From NCBI GenBank assembly GCA_964036045.1, contig OZ038382.1, positions 149,246,961-149,310,960 on the forward strand: a DNA stretch of 64,000 bases, read 5' to 3'. Below, piece after piece: positions 1-10,727 of the stretch. Numbering within the stretch: position 1 is the stretch's first letter; every line of letters starts with the position of its first letter. This DNA comes from Eutreptiella sp. 'Long Island Sound 2002'. Taxonomy: Eukaryota > Euglenozoa > Euglenophyceae > Eutreptiales > Eutreptiaceae. Below the pieces are notes generated by a model. It had not been told where the DNA came from. It worked only from the letters and a program-made list of their open reading frames with translations, and did not search any database. The position numbers and the translations under genes are program-made.

Positions 1-1296
1 GGGGCAGGGTACTTTGGCCTTCAAACGGTCCCGACGTACTTCTTGATGTCTGCCCGGTTCAACTGCAATGTTGAATGTAGTCTCACCTAGTTGACCACTG
101 ACTTGGAATGGGCCTTCCCACAAAGGTAACAACTTGTTGTCGTCCTTCAGGGTCTCGTCTGACTTACAAAGCCAAATTTGCTGGCCTTTCTCGAAGGGTT
201 TTCCTTGTGTTCTCAACTGATTTTTGAATTTCAACCAATCTGCTTGAGTCTTCACTTTGGCTTGGATCCACTTGGACTCTAAATCCTTGATCCTCTCAAA
301 CCATTTTGAGGCGTCGTAGCACTGCCTTGGATGATACATCACTGGTTCTGGAACCATCTTCTCACGACCAAAAACAAGCTCATTCGGACTTAATCCAGTA
401 TAGTTCTTGGTCCGATGGTATCTCCTCAAGACACAGTAAATTGTCTCCAACCAATTGTAGTCTTTTTCAGTCGCCAGGAATTTTCTCAGAATGTTGATAA
501 GAATTCTTCCAGCGCGTTCAGCAGGGAGGGCGCGATGGTCGTAGACTTGGGCACGAAGATGATGAACTCCCAATAGAGCACACATGTTCTCCCACCAGGT
601 CCGAATGAAATCCTTCCGACTGTCCGTCAGAATTTCACTGGGAACATCCCAGTTACTGATCCACTGACTTGCAGTCCACTTGGCGGCCCTTTCAGAGGTG
701 AGATGCTTCGTGTTGCAAGGGAGGACCTGGATGTAGCCACTGTGGCGGTCTTGAATTAACAAAACCCCATCGATTGGCTTCCTCGTGTAGCGACATTCCT
801 CTGGGATTTATCCCAACTCGAAGATATCCGCCGTCATCTTGTCGAACAACGTCTCAGGAATTGGCAGTCCCTTCAATAATCCTTCTGCCTTTTGATTCTT
901 GGGGATGTTCGTCTGACATTGCTTGCATCCTTTGGCAACTCGCTCACAGGCACTCTTGAGGTCCCGTGTGTACACTCTGTGTCGCAGCTCCTGCTCCAGA
1001 ACACAGGAGTGTCCGTGGGATGTCTCATTCCGATGCCAATGTTTGACATATTGGTCAATCAGACAATCAGGAACACAAATCCCTCCTTGCTAAAATAACT
1101 TGTCGCCTTGGATCTTGAAATCAGACGTCTCTTCAGAGTTGTAAGGCTTGTCCCCTTTCAACTTGTGGTATACAGACCGAAAGAACCTGTCCTCCTTGTA
1201 CATCTTCGTCCAATCGGCATAGAGGAAGGAAGTTTCCTTGTCCTTTTGTTGTGGAGGGAGCGTGGATTTCGCCTTGGATCTTGTCACTGGAAACAC
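1..1296 (-). pseudogene. Integrase domain of the first Ty3 element, two in-frame stops
   Basis: The frame carries an HHCC zinc-binding module (a His pair near 1030-1000, a Cys pair in a CKQC motif near 920). It is followed by a DDE core: Asp in the TADIFEL motif near 820, Asp in ILTDSRKDF near 620, and Glu in PAERAGR near 520. The C-terminal part (about 330-1) is a retroviral-type integrase tail ending in a small basic segment at the window edge. In-frame TAG (1090-1092) and TAA (808-810) interrupt it, so this copy cannot make integrase. The family role is insertion of the cDNA. The N-terminal residues between 1340 and 1296 need a frameshift to join RNase H. Confidence 0.85.
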
Positions 1297-1339
1297 ATTA
1301 AGGAGTGGCAGCGAAGACTCAGAGTCAGAGTTAACCCTT

Positions 1340-1762
1340 TCAGTCTGATCTGCCTTGGAAATCTATGCATCTGACCAATTCAACCTTCATCCGATTCTTA
1401 ATCGAACATTGAAGACAATGTTTCTTGATCAGTGCTTGTTCCTCCTTATCAAACTCAATCACTTCAGCTTTATCCGTCGCTGTCGCATGAAAACTCACTT
1501 CAGAGTAAACCTCTGGGGCTGGGTAGGCCCAGCGACTCAGGGCGTCCGCCACTGTATTGTAGCGCCCTGGAATGTAAGTCACGTGGAGGTCAAATCTGCT
1601 GAGAGTTTCATGCCAACGGCCTCTCCTCCCAGCTGGTCCACCAGGGATATCCACATGTTCTGTCCTCCAGCTCTCCAGTGACTTGTGGTCAGTCAGTACC
1701 TCAACGCGATGGCCCAAGATCCAACCTTCATAACGCCGTAAGGCACAAAGGATTGTGTAGGC
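1340..1762 (-). pseudogene. RNase H C-terminal half, separated by a hAT insertion
   Basis: The frame contains the RNase H third-Asp motif (VLTDHKSLE) and the typical closing motif HVTYIPGRYNTVADALSR, followed by a linker towards the integrase. It is the continuation of the RNase H that begins at 2582. If the 819-bp insertion and one copy of its 8-bp duplication are removed, the reading frame runs straight through the EQEAYT helix into this segment. Role in the family: degradation of RNA in the RNA:DNA hybrid during reverse transcription. Confidence 0.85.
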
Positions 1763-2581
1763 TAGGGATGCAGATTCGCAGCGAATTCAATTTGAATTCG
1801 CCGAATTCGCTGCGAATTCGTTCGCAGCGCGAATTCGCTGCGAATTCGGCTTGAGATTCCTAGTACTGCGAATTCGGGGCGAATTCGCGCTGCGAATTCG
1901 CAGGCGACGGCAAAATGATCACGCGTGCGCCGTCTTTTCTCCAGATGGAAAACTAACTTTGAACTGTGCAATGCAATAATTTTCTTTGACTTGACAAAAT
2001 GAAAACTATGATGATTGCACTTCGATTGAGCCGTTGATGTTCTTGTGCGGTGCCCGCGTACCCGTTTTCGAAAACAAAATTTACTTTTGAGTTTTGAACC
2101 CACCGCTGTGTCCGCCTAGCTCCACCGAACACGGCAGTAACCTCCATTCTCCCCAGAAGTCCACCAGTTTGGAGAAAAACCCGTCCCGAACTTTTGATTT
2201 TCGACTTTTTTTTTCTAATTTTTGACAGTCAAAACGTGTTGCCCCTTGGCAACCACGCACCGTCGGGCGTGTGTGGAAGGAGAAGCAGCCGAGAGCAGCC
2301 TGACGCAGCCGCAACAACAAACAACAAAAATTGCAAGGTTACGGAAGGTTTTGGGAAATCTTTTATGCGATATGGTACTGGGTAGTGGCATACCCATATG
2401 TAAACAGGTGAATTGCAACCTAGAAGGTAAATTGTAGGTGCCCATGGATTCCATCAAGCGAATCAGGGAGGATTCGAATTTGAAGTTGCGAATTCGAGTT
2501 CGGAGTGGTCCACGAATTCGTGCGAATTCGGGGCGAATTCGAATTCGAGCGAATTCGTGCGAATTGGAACCTGCATCCCTA
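1763..2581. mobile_element. Non-autonomous hAT element (MITE-like) with 8-bp TSD
   Basis: The ends are perfect 11-bp inverted repeats, TAGGGATGCAG at 1763-1773 and its complement at 2571-2581. They begin like the termini of the maize Ac family. The flanks are identical 8-bp direct repeats, GTGTAGGC, at 1755-1762 and 2582-2589, the duplication size typical of hAT transposases. Both subterminal regions (about 1770-1890 and 2470-2565) are packed with a GCGAATTCG-like repeat in both orientations. The 819-bp interior has no transposase and is AT-richer in the middle. It lies inside the RNase H of a Ty3 element and splits it. Confidence 0.93.
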
Positions 2582-3784
2582 GTGTAGGCTTCTTGTTCCC
2601 TTTGGACTCCAATTTCGCTGTCTTGTTGTAAGCTTGCAAGACCAGAAAGCCAGAGGATGATGGTGACCTTCGTCATCGACTTGTTCGATCGTAGCACCAA
2701 TGGCGTAACGACTGGCGTCTGTACGAATAAAAAAAGGTCTTCCATCCAACCACGGAGTCTTTAATGTGGCCACATTTGCCAGTGCTTCCTTGAGACCAGT
2801 AAAGGCCTCTTCACATTCTGGCGTCCACTTCAGCTTGACTTGAGATCCCTTCTTTCCTTCTTTTTTGCCAACCTTGCTTAACTCTGTCAATGGACCAGAG
2901 AACTTGGCGTAGAGGGGAAGGAAGTCGTGGTAATAATTGCAGCAGCCTAAAAAGGCACGAAGCTGCGTGATGGTTTTAGGCCTTTCCCATAGCTGCAGGG
3001 CAGCCATTTTCCCTGGGGCCGGTCTTCTTGTCCCATCTTCCACGACAGAGCCACAAAATTCCACGCTCTGGAGAAACATTTTGCCCTTGTTGGGTCCATA
3101 CACGAGCTTCTCATGTCGAAGGACTCCGAGAACTTTGCGGACTTGTTCTTCGTGCAACTTCAGGCACTCATCAAAGTTTTTTCCCAACAGCCTGGCAATC
3201 AGAAGGTCGTCAATGTAGATGCTGCAGAATTCTTGTAAATCCAGAGACTTGTGCTTCTGAAATAAAATAGTCTCCATCATCTTCTGGGACATCGACGGCG
3301 CATTCTTCAGACCCATCAGCAGTACAGTCCACTGGACAGTGCCACAGGGCGTGCACATTGCCGTCAAATGCCTATCCTCCTTTCGAAGTGGCATTTGGTG
3401 AAAGCCATGGCGCAAATCCAACACAGTGGAGAGCTTACCTTTGGCTCTCGCGGCGATCTCCTTCTCAATTAAAGGAAGGGGATGCGCGTCAGGTACCGTG
3501 GCGGCATTCAGAGCTCTGTAATCCACCACTAGACGCCAAGCATCTATACTGGATTGGTCAGCAGATGGTGGTTTTGGCACAGTAAATGGCGCTGAACACC
3601 ACTCAGAACTCATGCAGCCCTCCAACCAACCGAACTCATAGAGATTGCGCTCAATAATCTTTCGCAGGGCATCTGCTTTGGTGCCGTGAAGGTAGAATGG
3701 ACGTTGTCTGTGCACCTTTGAGCCTTGGATTATCTCAATCTTGGCCTCCCCATTTTCACATCGAATTAGGGGGGTTTTCTCCAC
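2582..3784 (-). pseudogene. Reverse transcriptase and RNase H N-terminal half (first Ty3 element)
   Basis: About 400 residues. The RT motifs are in order: LVVDYRALNAAT (fingers), the catalytic Asp of VLDLRHGFHQMPL, LLMGLKNAPS, and the YIDDLL catalytic box. The connection domain LRAFLGCCNYYHDFLP follows. RNase H starts with the FFIRTDASRYAIGA motif (first catalytic Asp). Near 2602-2610 one extra G turns the expected SPKEQEAYT helix out of frame, before the hAT insertion. The upstream join to the 4260-3766 segment also needs a frameshift near 3780. Confidence 0.9.
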
Positions 3785-5014
3785 AATCTCCCACTCAGCA
3801 CGTCATCTTTATAATCTTCGAACACTGCGTCCCTTCTTGCAGATATCTTGTCTCCGTCGACCTGATTCCCACATTTAATCACCGACATTATGTCCACCAG
3901 TTTGCGAATTGTTGGTCGTGGTCTCATATTCTTGGCCACTGCATTCCAAACTTCTTCGTCGCATTGTTGGCGGATGAAGCTCACCTGAGCTCGCTCCTCC
4001 GTGGGATCCCAGCAATTAAGGGGGTCCACAAATGTCTTGAAGGGATGGTCCGACGAATTCAGCTGCATTCCTGTCAATTCAGGTGAAAATCTTGGAAATT
4101 TGTCGTCATTCTTGCTTGAAATCTTGACATTTTTGGTCTGATTCTTGTCTGATGGGGACGAATTAGAATGGATGGAGGCGTTCTCTTGAGGGACGCCGAT
4201 TGTCCTTCCCTCCTTCCGCAACGATATGTCGGGATTCCGCTCTCGATCGTCTCGATCCACCTCAATTTCGTCGATTCCTGAGGAATTTCAAATGACCTCT
4301 TCTGTTCCCATTTCACTGTCATCTCGCCAATAAACTCCCAGATTCCCTTCAACTAAGCACGCCAACGTGCTCCACGAACGCTGTGGCAAAGGCTTGCCAT
4401 TGTCTTCGCAATACAGCTTCACTCCCTTGTGAGGTAGCTCGACAATGTCGATTGAAATGTCCATAATGTCCTTGAACCAAGATTGTTTTGGCCAGTTGGG
4501 GACAATTAAAATCGCCTTTGCGCCGGATCGCTTCAGCTTCTGCACCACACGAGGAAAAACGTCGAAGGGCAGGTTGATCCATAAAGGTTCAGACCAGTGC
4601 ACATTCCAGGCATCGGCGTAGAACTTTGGAAATCTTTTGTTTCACTTGTTTGCAAAGGCATCAACTTGCGGACAAAAATTGTGGTTCTTTTCGAAGTAAT
4701 CCACCAGAATGTTCCGCCATTTGTCGACTACACGATGGCAAACTGACTTCCACTTCTTGCAGTTCAATGATTCCACCTTTCCTTCGTCAAATTCTTCTTG
4801 ATTCCCTGTCCATTCCTGCCCATCTCGCTGAATATGCAGCTTATTTCGCTCCTTGAATTGGTGTATACTCTTGGTGTATGGGTGCAGATAATACAGGTCG
4901 GACGGGTGGCTGGTCGACGGAACCTGGAGTAAGCATGTCCTGTCTCTCATGAACGACACACGGTGAGCGTGAAGCCATGGTTGACCCAAGAATAAATCAT
5001 ATTTTATGGTGGCT
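3766..5014 (-). pseudogene. Methyltransferase-like segment between protease and RT (first Ty3 element)
   Basis: Three overlapping minus-strand frames (4989-4642, 4602-4288, 4260-3766) fill the gap between protease and RT. The first begins with the protease C-terminus (FLGQPWL) and ends in a QVDAFANK motif. The second carries a W.NLPF motif, then KAILIVPNWPKQSWF. The order DxFA, N-x-PF, then a beta-strand with P.W resembles the methyltransferase-like (DAM) domain known in DIRS retrotransposons; N-P-P-F/Y is motif IV of adenine methyltransferases. Here the first Pro has become Leu, so activity is doubtful. The third frame is an unassigned linker into RT. Chromovirus B has a better preserved version. 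Confidence 0.55.
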
Positions 5015-5464
5015 TCATAGAAGTTTTTCCGAAAACCACTCCTCCGTCACCGTCTCGTCCACGCTCCAGACAGATTGCTTCACCAATCTGACCGCCAATT
5101 CTGCCTCTCTGTCGCCACCTTCAAGGCGATGTCCGCTCACTCCCTCCAGCTGGACAGGTGTCGAGGACATCCTCGCCTCGTCCTCCTGCAGAAAGCCTCT
5201 CCTCACCAGATTGACCTCTGAACCATTGTCAATCAGACATTTGGCAAGTTTAACCTTACCATCTGTCGTCCTGACCTGGATCCAGCAGACAAACTGGCGC
5301 TGCTTGCCCCGCCGGACAGCGCTGAGGACCCAGGCAGGGTAGAGGAGGCCGGAGGAACGCGCCAGCCGATCCCAGCAGCGTCCATCCACCGCCCCAACTA
5401 CCCTGATGAGCTTTGTTTCCTGCCACTCAACACCAATGTTGGGAATCGGCTCAAGTTGGCTTCC
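5015..5464 (-). pseudogene. Retropepsin-like protease in frame with gag after a TAG
   Basis: The segment reads on from gag in the same frame after one TAG (5465-5467). The active-site loop is CLIDNGSEVNLV, with Asn where most retropepsins have Thr or Ser, so the site is D-N-G. The C-terminal strand (YDLFLGQPWL) is recovered only after a frameshift near 5020. Expected function: cleavage of the Gag-Pol polyprotein. I infer that it was made by stop-codon readthrough, because gag and protease are in phase and only the TAG separates them. Confidence 0.65.
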
Positions 5465-8400
5465 CTATTGCCATTCTTCTTCGACGTTCGGCTGCACGTC
5501 CTGTACTTGTCCTTCGTCAACCCATTCTTCTCCTGCTTCAACGGCATTGACTCCTTTTCCACGTCCACGACCACCAAATGACTTTCCACCACCACCTTTC
5601 TTACCTCCTTGGCCTTTGTTGTTGGAGGTGTTGGAATTGGAATTGGATTGGTTGGATCTGCCCTTGCCTCGACCACCAGTATCCTTCTTGCTGCCGAAGG
5701 TCTTGTTTGCTGTCGTCTCCGTATACAGGTGGTTGCCATTCACCTTGGAATCCTCTTGATTCCCGGACTTTCCTTGCCCCTTTCCACTCTTTTCGCCAGA
5801 TTTTCGACCAGATTTTCCACCAGCATCGGTCCATCTTGAGCCGCTTGGATCTCCGCCTTGCTGCGAGTAATCCTTTGGTGTCCAATCTCTGTTCTTTCCT
5901 TTGGACTGCCCTTTACCCTTTCCCCTTCCATGCTGGTCAGCATCTCGTGCTCCCTCCTGCCCGGGATTTTTGGGAGAATTTCCCTTCCCATCCATTTTGG
6001 ACTGAATTGTCTTGATATCTGAGGGCGTCCACCTGTGATCTGCGGTTGTGTGAGTCGCCGCCCGACCTTCCTTTCCAAGGGCAATGCACACGGAGCATCC
6101 CTTCTCACCAACGGCACTGACCTTGCCTCCGAAGCCTTGTGCATCCTGTGACTTCTGGCATTCTAAGTTTGCATACTTTTCAAGTTGGTCCAAGATCTCC
6201 TCGACTCCATACGAGAAGATCCACGGCCGCACCTTCAAAACTGTCCCCTTATACTTCACTTTTCCATCCACCATGCTACAGAAAAACTCCGACTGTTCAG
6301 AATCATGGAAACCAACTCTCCATCTGCCCTCATGAATGGTGATGTCTTTCAATCCCGTAGCACTGATAGAGTGTAGCAACTCACGAACTGCCATTTTTCC
6401 CATAGTCTCCGGCAATCCTCGGACTTCAACCCAGTTGCCCAAGTCTTTTTGGTCCGCCTGGGAGTCCCTGATCTTCTGCTTGGTCTCCGGCGTGAGCTTG
6501 CTCAGGAGAATCTTCTTCATCTCGCCTTCAGAAGGGCCTTCTCCCGAGTTCTGCGGCTCCTGCACCAAAAACTCCCAATCCTGCCTTGCTATTTGGATCT
6601 CTTCAAGAAACAATTTCTTGATCGCCCTGAGGTTCTCAAGACGGTTCCTGTAATGATCCTCAGGGAGTCGAGAGCCTCTCATTTTGAGACTTCGCCACAG
6701 CTCTTCATAAGTCAGGGGATCTCCTTGATTCTGCCTTTCCACATAAAGATTATATGTACATTCCCTGAGTTTGCCAGTCAAACAGTCCATCAACCCGAGA
6801 ATCCAGAGTTCCTTGTCGAGTTTCTCCGTCTGCAACCAGACCATGAACTGTCTTTCGAAAGAAGCCCAATAATTTGGATGCCCTGAGAACTTAGGCTGCT
6901 TCATTACTGAAGGTCTAAGCCTCATGTGCAAAGGATTGAGCAGGTCGTTCAGGTTGAACCCTGTGGATGTGCCAACAGGATTGACAAAAACTGGGTTGAC
7001 GGCGGCGCCTCCCATTGCCTGTGCTTGAGCAATTGCGGCCGCCAGCAACGCCTGATCCACAGTAGGCTGTACAGACGGCGTTGACTGTGCTTGATGAAGC
7101 CTCATCTCCTTCAATTTCTTCTGTTTTTCCTTCAATTTGTATTCGTTTTCTTTCTTTTCTTTGTCCTTCTTCTTCAAGGCCATTGATCTCTCTTTCACGG
7201 TGGTCTTTGCCTTTCCATCAACATCACCAACAGTACTTACAGACAGTACAGACCTTCCTGACGAAGACTCTCCTCCTTCTGTACCCAGATTAAACCCAAT
7301 AGGACTTGTAAATCCAGTAGGGGGAATACCAGAGTTTCCAGTAAAAGCCTGGAGTGGGCCAGTAAAAGCTGGGGGTGCCGGAGAATGTGGAACGCCGTAA
7401 GGCGTGGATGCAGGTGCAGCTGAGGAGGTAGGTGCTGGGTGATTTGCCATTGTAGGCGCTGGTCCAGTGAGCCCAGTAGTGCTCAGATTTTGTACCAGAT
7501 TGGTCAATTTCTCCAGCTTCTGCTCCATCTCCTTCCACTTGCTGTCGTCATCCCGCTTTTTCTCCTTGGCAGCCCTCTTCAGCTCCTTCACCCTGTCTTC
7601 CAGCGACAAAATCTGGCGCCGACAGGAGCAGTCCTTGGCACACTCACCACAGGATGGGCATCTAGTACGTTTTCCTTTGCTTCTTACCTCATCAACCCAA
7701 GTATCAACACTCGAGTTACAGTTGGGAAGCTTGGACAATTGCTCCCTGGAGAGGTGAGAATGTGTCAAATCACACCTCATTCCGTCAACCTCTTCGTCGT
7801 TCGGACCCCAGGCGCCCGACAGACCAGCGTGCTGATGCACATTCTGGCGTCTCTCCTCTGCAATGATGGCCATTTGAACCATCACGGCAGCTTGGTGGTC
7901 CAACTGGTCCATCAGCTCCTCCCAATCCTCTTGTTCCTGCAAAGTGGCGTCGAATCGCAGGCGGCCACTGTCCCTGATGAACTGGCACGACGCCCTGAAC
8001 CAGTCCCTCAGACGGCCTCAATAGCCTGCCTCCGCCAGTAGCCAATTTTGGCGGTGCAAGAACTCCTGATTCCAGATTTCCTGGAAGTGGTTTTCCCAGT
8101 ATTCGAGAGAAATCTCACTAATTCCAGTATTGGACGGCTCTCCTTCGCTGCTGCTGTCTTCAAGATCAGGTAGAGCGTGAGAGCTGGAACCAGATTCACT
8201 TGAGGAGGGAGATTCTCGACCGGGTTTAAGGTTAGGTGGGGCGTTCATACAACAATCAGCACAAGTATGAACTCCAGGCCAATGTCTATGGCCACAGTAC
8301 GGGCACTCTGAAGGTTGATCCTCGGTCTGCCGGGGAGAAGCAACGAATGTAACCTCAGGTGAAACACGAAGTGACCAAGGACGAGTGATAGCCCCGCTAA

Positions 8401-8614
8401 AGTCCGATGATCTCAGGGTGTCCGTAGAGATTCCAGAAGCAGATTCATGATTTCCTCTGCTACCATGTAACCGCTGCATAGTGGCGGATGTTTCTTGTGA
8501 TTGTGAAGCCTGTAGCCTTGATGCCCCAGGGGTCGTAACGCCCGACACTGCCCCTGATATCTCCGAACCCAACTGACCCTCTTCAGACCCATATCCAGCC
8601 TCTGGGAGCGACAT
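5465..8614 (-). pseudogene. Gag-like polyprotein of the first Ty3 element, one internal TGA
   Basis: Two frames, 8614-8018 and 7942-5465, are in phase and joined across a single TGA at 8018-8020; the codons between are also open. The N-terminal part carries a CPYCG...HTCADCC cluster and acidic Ser-rich stretches, and a second Cys cluster (CPSCGECAKDCSC) lies near 7650. A Lys/Glu-rich coiled-coil-like segment (about 7200-7100) is followed by the capsid-like region beginning PKFSGHPNYWASFERQF near 6890. Near 6080 a CSVC...HTTADH pattern could be a zinc knuckle. The C-terminus is Gly/Lys/Ser-rich and probably binds nucleic acid. The start is uncertain. Confidence 0.75.
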
Positions 8615-8980
8615 ATGCGAAGTACTTGTGAGCCCATTAAGTCCATGGTGGAATATGAATAGTCAGAAAACCCGGTCTACAAAAAAGGAGCAGACATAGA
8701 ATCTCATTGTGCATCCATCGCACATAATGACTCGAAGTGAAATCATTCGAAATAATTTAAATAAATCCGATCGGGAAATCACGAAAGACAAATGCGACTC
8801 GACGCGCGCTCACAGGCGACATCTGGCGGCGAACTGAAAACATGAAAACAAGCGGAAGATTTTCTGCACTAATGTACATCTGAGAATCATTGAAATTCTG
8901 ATCAAATGGATGTATAAATTGAGTGCTGTCACTGCTGACGTTACGGCCTGAAGGGGCAGGTCCTGGTGCCACTTGCTGTT
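8615..8980. other. No gene seen; leader of the Ty3 element or boundary
   Basis: AT-richer DNA between the gag start and the next frame. Several short minus-strand frames run through it, but none has a recognisable motif. I could not find an LTR, primer-binding site or target duplication that would mark the 5' end of the Ty3 element. Confidence 0.4.
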
Positions 8981-10333
8981 TTACAGCAATGTACAAATGA
9001 TGGTGCGCTCGTACTTTAGCATGGTGTCCCACGGTCCTCGACGCAGCCTCCGCAACAGACACAAACTCAACTGCAACACCTCCTGAGCTCGTGACCCTGA
9101 ACCGTTGTTTTCTGCCGACCAGTTGCATTCCCATACCAGGTGACCCAGGTACAACAACAATGGGCACCATTCCGACAACAAATGCAAGACTGCGTTTGCC
9201 ACTGCTGCCCTGTTGGCATGCGCCGTGTCACAACCACTAATTGCAGTTGCAGCTTGCGTCTTGCTACGATACGGGCGTAGTATTCTGGGTGTGGCAAGCA
9301 TCAGCGCAGCAATGGTTTTTTCCATAACTTTCAGTTTCGGGTATGATAGTATGGTTGAATGAGGGCCTAGCAGACCTTTCCGTAGATAGGTTGGAATAGG
9401 CCAGAACACCCAAAACGTGTGAGTAACAACAAACTTGTAGGCATGCCAAACACCGTAAACTACAGGTACATAACGCAGGTAAGCACACATGTTCCATCTT
9501 TGGTTCTTGGCACCGTACAAAAACTTTAGTATCCTGTAGTGTATGTTTTCATCAACCAACAGCGGTAGAAGTCTGTTTGTCTGTTGTGCTGTGTCCTTTG
9601 CAACGTGCAACAAGTTTAACAGACCAACACCAACGGTTACTGTTTCTTTTGACAGGGCTAACGGGCGCCACACCGGTGCCTGCACAGTCCTTGTGTCCCT
9701 CCTCACATCCAACGGTGCCCTCACATTTCCGGTGTCTGGTACACAACCATCCGCATACCCCATGCCACGCAGAGTCTGGGAAATTCTCCATTCAGGCTGT
9801 TGCACCGACCTTGCGACGGTCGTTATCCGTGCTGCCAGGTCCTCACTGGCTGGATGTCCTGCCCAGTACGTGGGCCTCTGTTTCAGTTGAAGTACTGCCA
9901 TTGCAGTACAGTTTTGCGACCGGTCACGTTCGTCTCGGTGTGTCGTGTATTGTGCCTGGTACCAGTGGTCCATCCTCAGCACGCAACACGATGGAAGCAC
10001 CAGTGACCACGTTGCTTTCAGTGCTGCTGCTGCATGTTTGTTCACTGTATCTGCGGCGGCGTCTGCTTGGCCAAGTCGTACTTTTGTTCGTCTTTCTGTT
10101 TGTGTTAGGTACCCTGTTGTGTTACCCGGTTTTTTCCTGTTTCGTACTGCCTGTTGACGCATCCACGGGTACAGGTCCCAGCCCTCCCGTCGCAAAATGC
10201 GCACCCAGCGCTTCTTCTCTTGCCTTTTGGCTGCTGGTATACTGTGGTGAATTCTTTTGTTGAAACAGAGCCGCTGTGCAAATGTTACCACCACTTGCGC
10301 CGCCAGGTCGTTCTGTTTCAGTTCTTTCCACAA
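8981..10333 (-). CDS. Unidentified 450-codon open frame, possibly transposon-derived
   Basis: A long minus-strand frame without stops. The frame is open a little further upstream, and its nominal first codon is TTG, so the true start is unknown. The first part is basic and Arg/Lys-rich. A central segment has the pattern GVWHAYKF, a hydrophobic F-rich stretch, then YPKLKVMEKTIAALMLA. The last part is hydrophobic (CPLLLYLGHLVWECNWS) followed by RLRRG. I do not recognise a catalytic motif. The overall look recalls large uncharacterised proteins associated with mobile elements, but that is an impression only. It abuts the LTR-like end of chromovirus D. It could be a decayed transposase or a gene fragment. 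Confidence 0.4.
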   Translation of the reverse strand: MWKELKQNDLAAQVVVTFAQRLCFNKRIHHSIPAAKRQEKKRWVRILRREGWDLYPWMRQQAVRNRKKPGNTTGYLTQTERRTKVRLGQADAAADTVNKHAAAALKATWSLVLPSCCVLRMDHWYQAQYTTHRDERDRSQNCTAMAVLQLKQRPTYWAGHPASEDLAARITTVARSVQQPEWRISQTLRGMGYADGCVPDTGNVRAPLDVRRDTRTVQAPVWRPLALSKETVTVGVGLLNLLHVAKDTAQQTNRLLPLLVDENIHYRILKFLYGAKNQRWNMCAYLRYVPVVYGVWHAYKFVVTHTFWVFWPIPTYLRKGLLGPHSTILSYPKLKVMEKTIAALMLATPRILRPYRSKTQAATAISGCDTAHANRAAVANAVLHLLSEWCPLLLYLGHLVWECNWSAENNGSGSRAQEVLQLSLCLLRRLRRGPWDTMLKYERTIICTLL

Positions 10334-10727
10334 TTTGTCAGGTGTTTGGTATGCTGGTTCTGCCGCGCATGCCTCTCATAGTGCTGCTGCTCCTTTGCTT
10401 ACTTCTGCGATCATTCGATGCGTTACGGATTTTCTGGATCGAAGTGGCATTTTGCGTCCTTCGATGTTGAATTCAATTTGCGCACATATTTTAATTATCG
10501 TTTCGCCCAGCGATCTTTTAAAAAGGTGTGTTTGAAAACATCTGGCTTTTTGCTGTCGTCATTTCTTGTGCGCGTGCTGCCGCCGCAATTTGTATATGGT
10601 GTCTGCCTGCGCTCTGTTCCCAGTAACCGAAAACCGTTTTCGCAACCACAATTTCCTGTTCTGTTTCCGGCTTTAAACCAAGTTGGGAAAAAAAACCCTA
10701 TCTATCGGGCAGCGAAGGCTACAGCCG
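10334..10727. other. No gene seen, T-rich on the plus strand
   Basis: This stretch lies between the unidentified frame and the start of the block shared with 40850. Only short, unconvincing frames occur. The plus strand is T-rich with a homopolymer A run at 10690-10694. The similarity to the 40.85-kb copy starts at about 10728, so this DNA is probably the flank of the retroelement. Confidence 0.4.

Larger units (their letters stand above)
1..8614 (-). mobile_element. Decayed Ty3/gypsy retrotransposon, 3' end outside window
   Basis: Read on the minus strand the order is gag (8614-5465), protease (5464-5015), a methyltransferase-like block (about 4989-4288), reverse transcriptase and RNase H (3784-1340, split by a hAT element) and integrase (1296-1). 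RT before RNase H before integrase is the Ty3/gypsy order. Gag, protease, RT and the RNase H segment share one frame and are interrupted by single stops; the block from about 5010 to 3780 and the integrase have slipped into another frame. No chromodomain is visible before the window ends, and I find no LTR on the 5' side. The element is clearly dead: two stops lie in the integrase and at least three frameshifts in pol. Confidence 0.9.
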
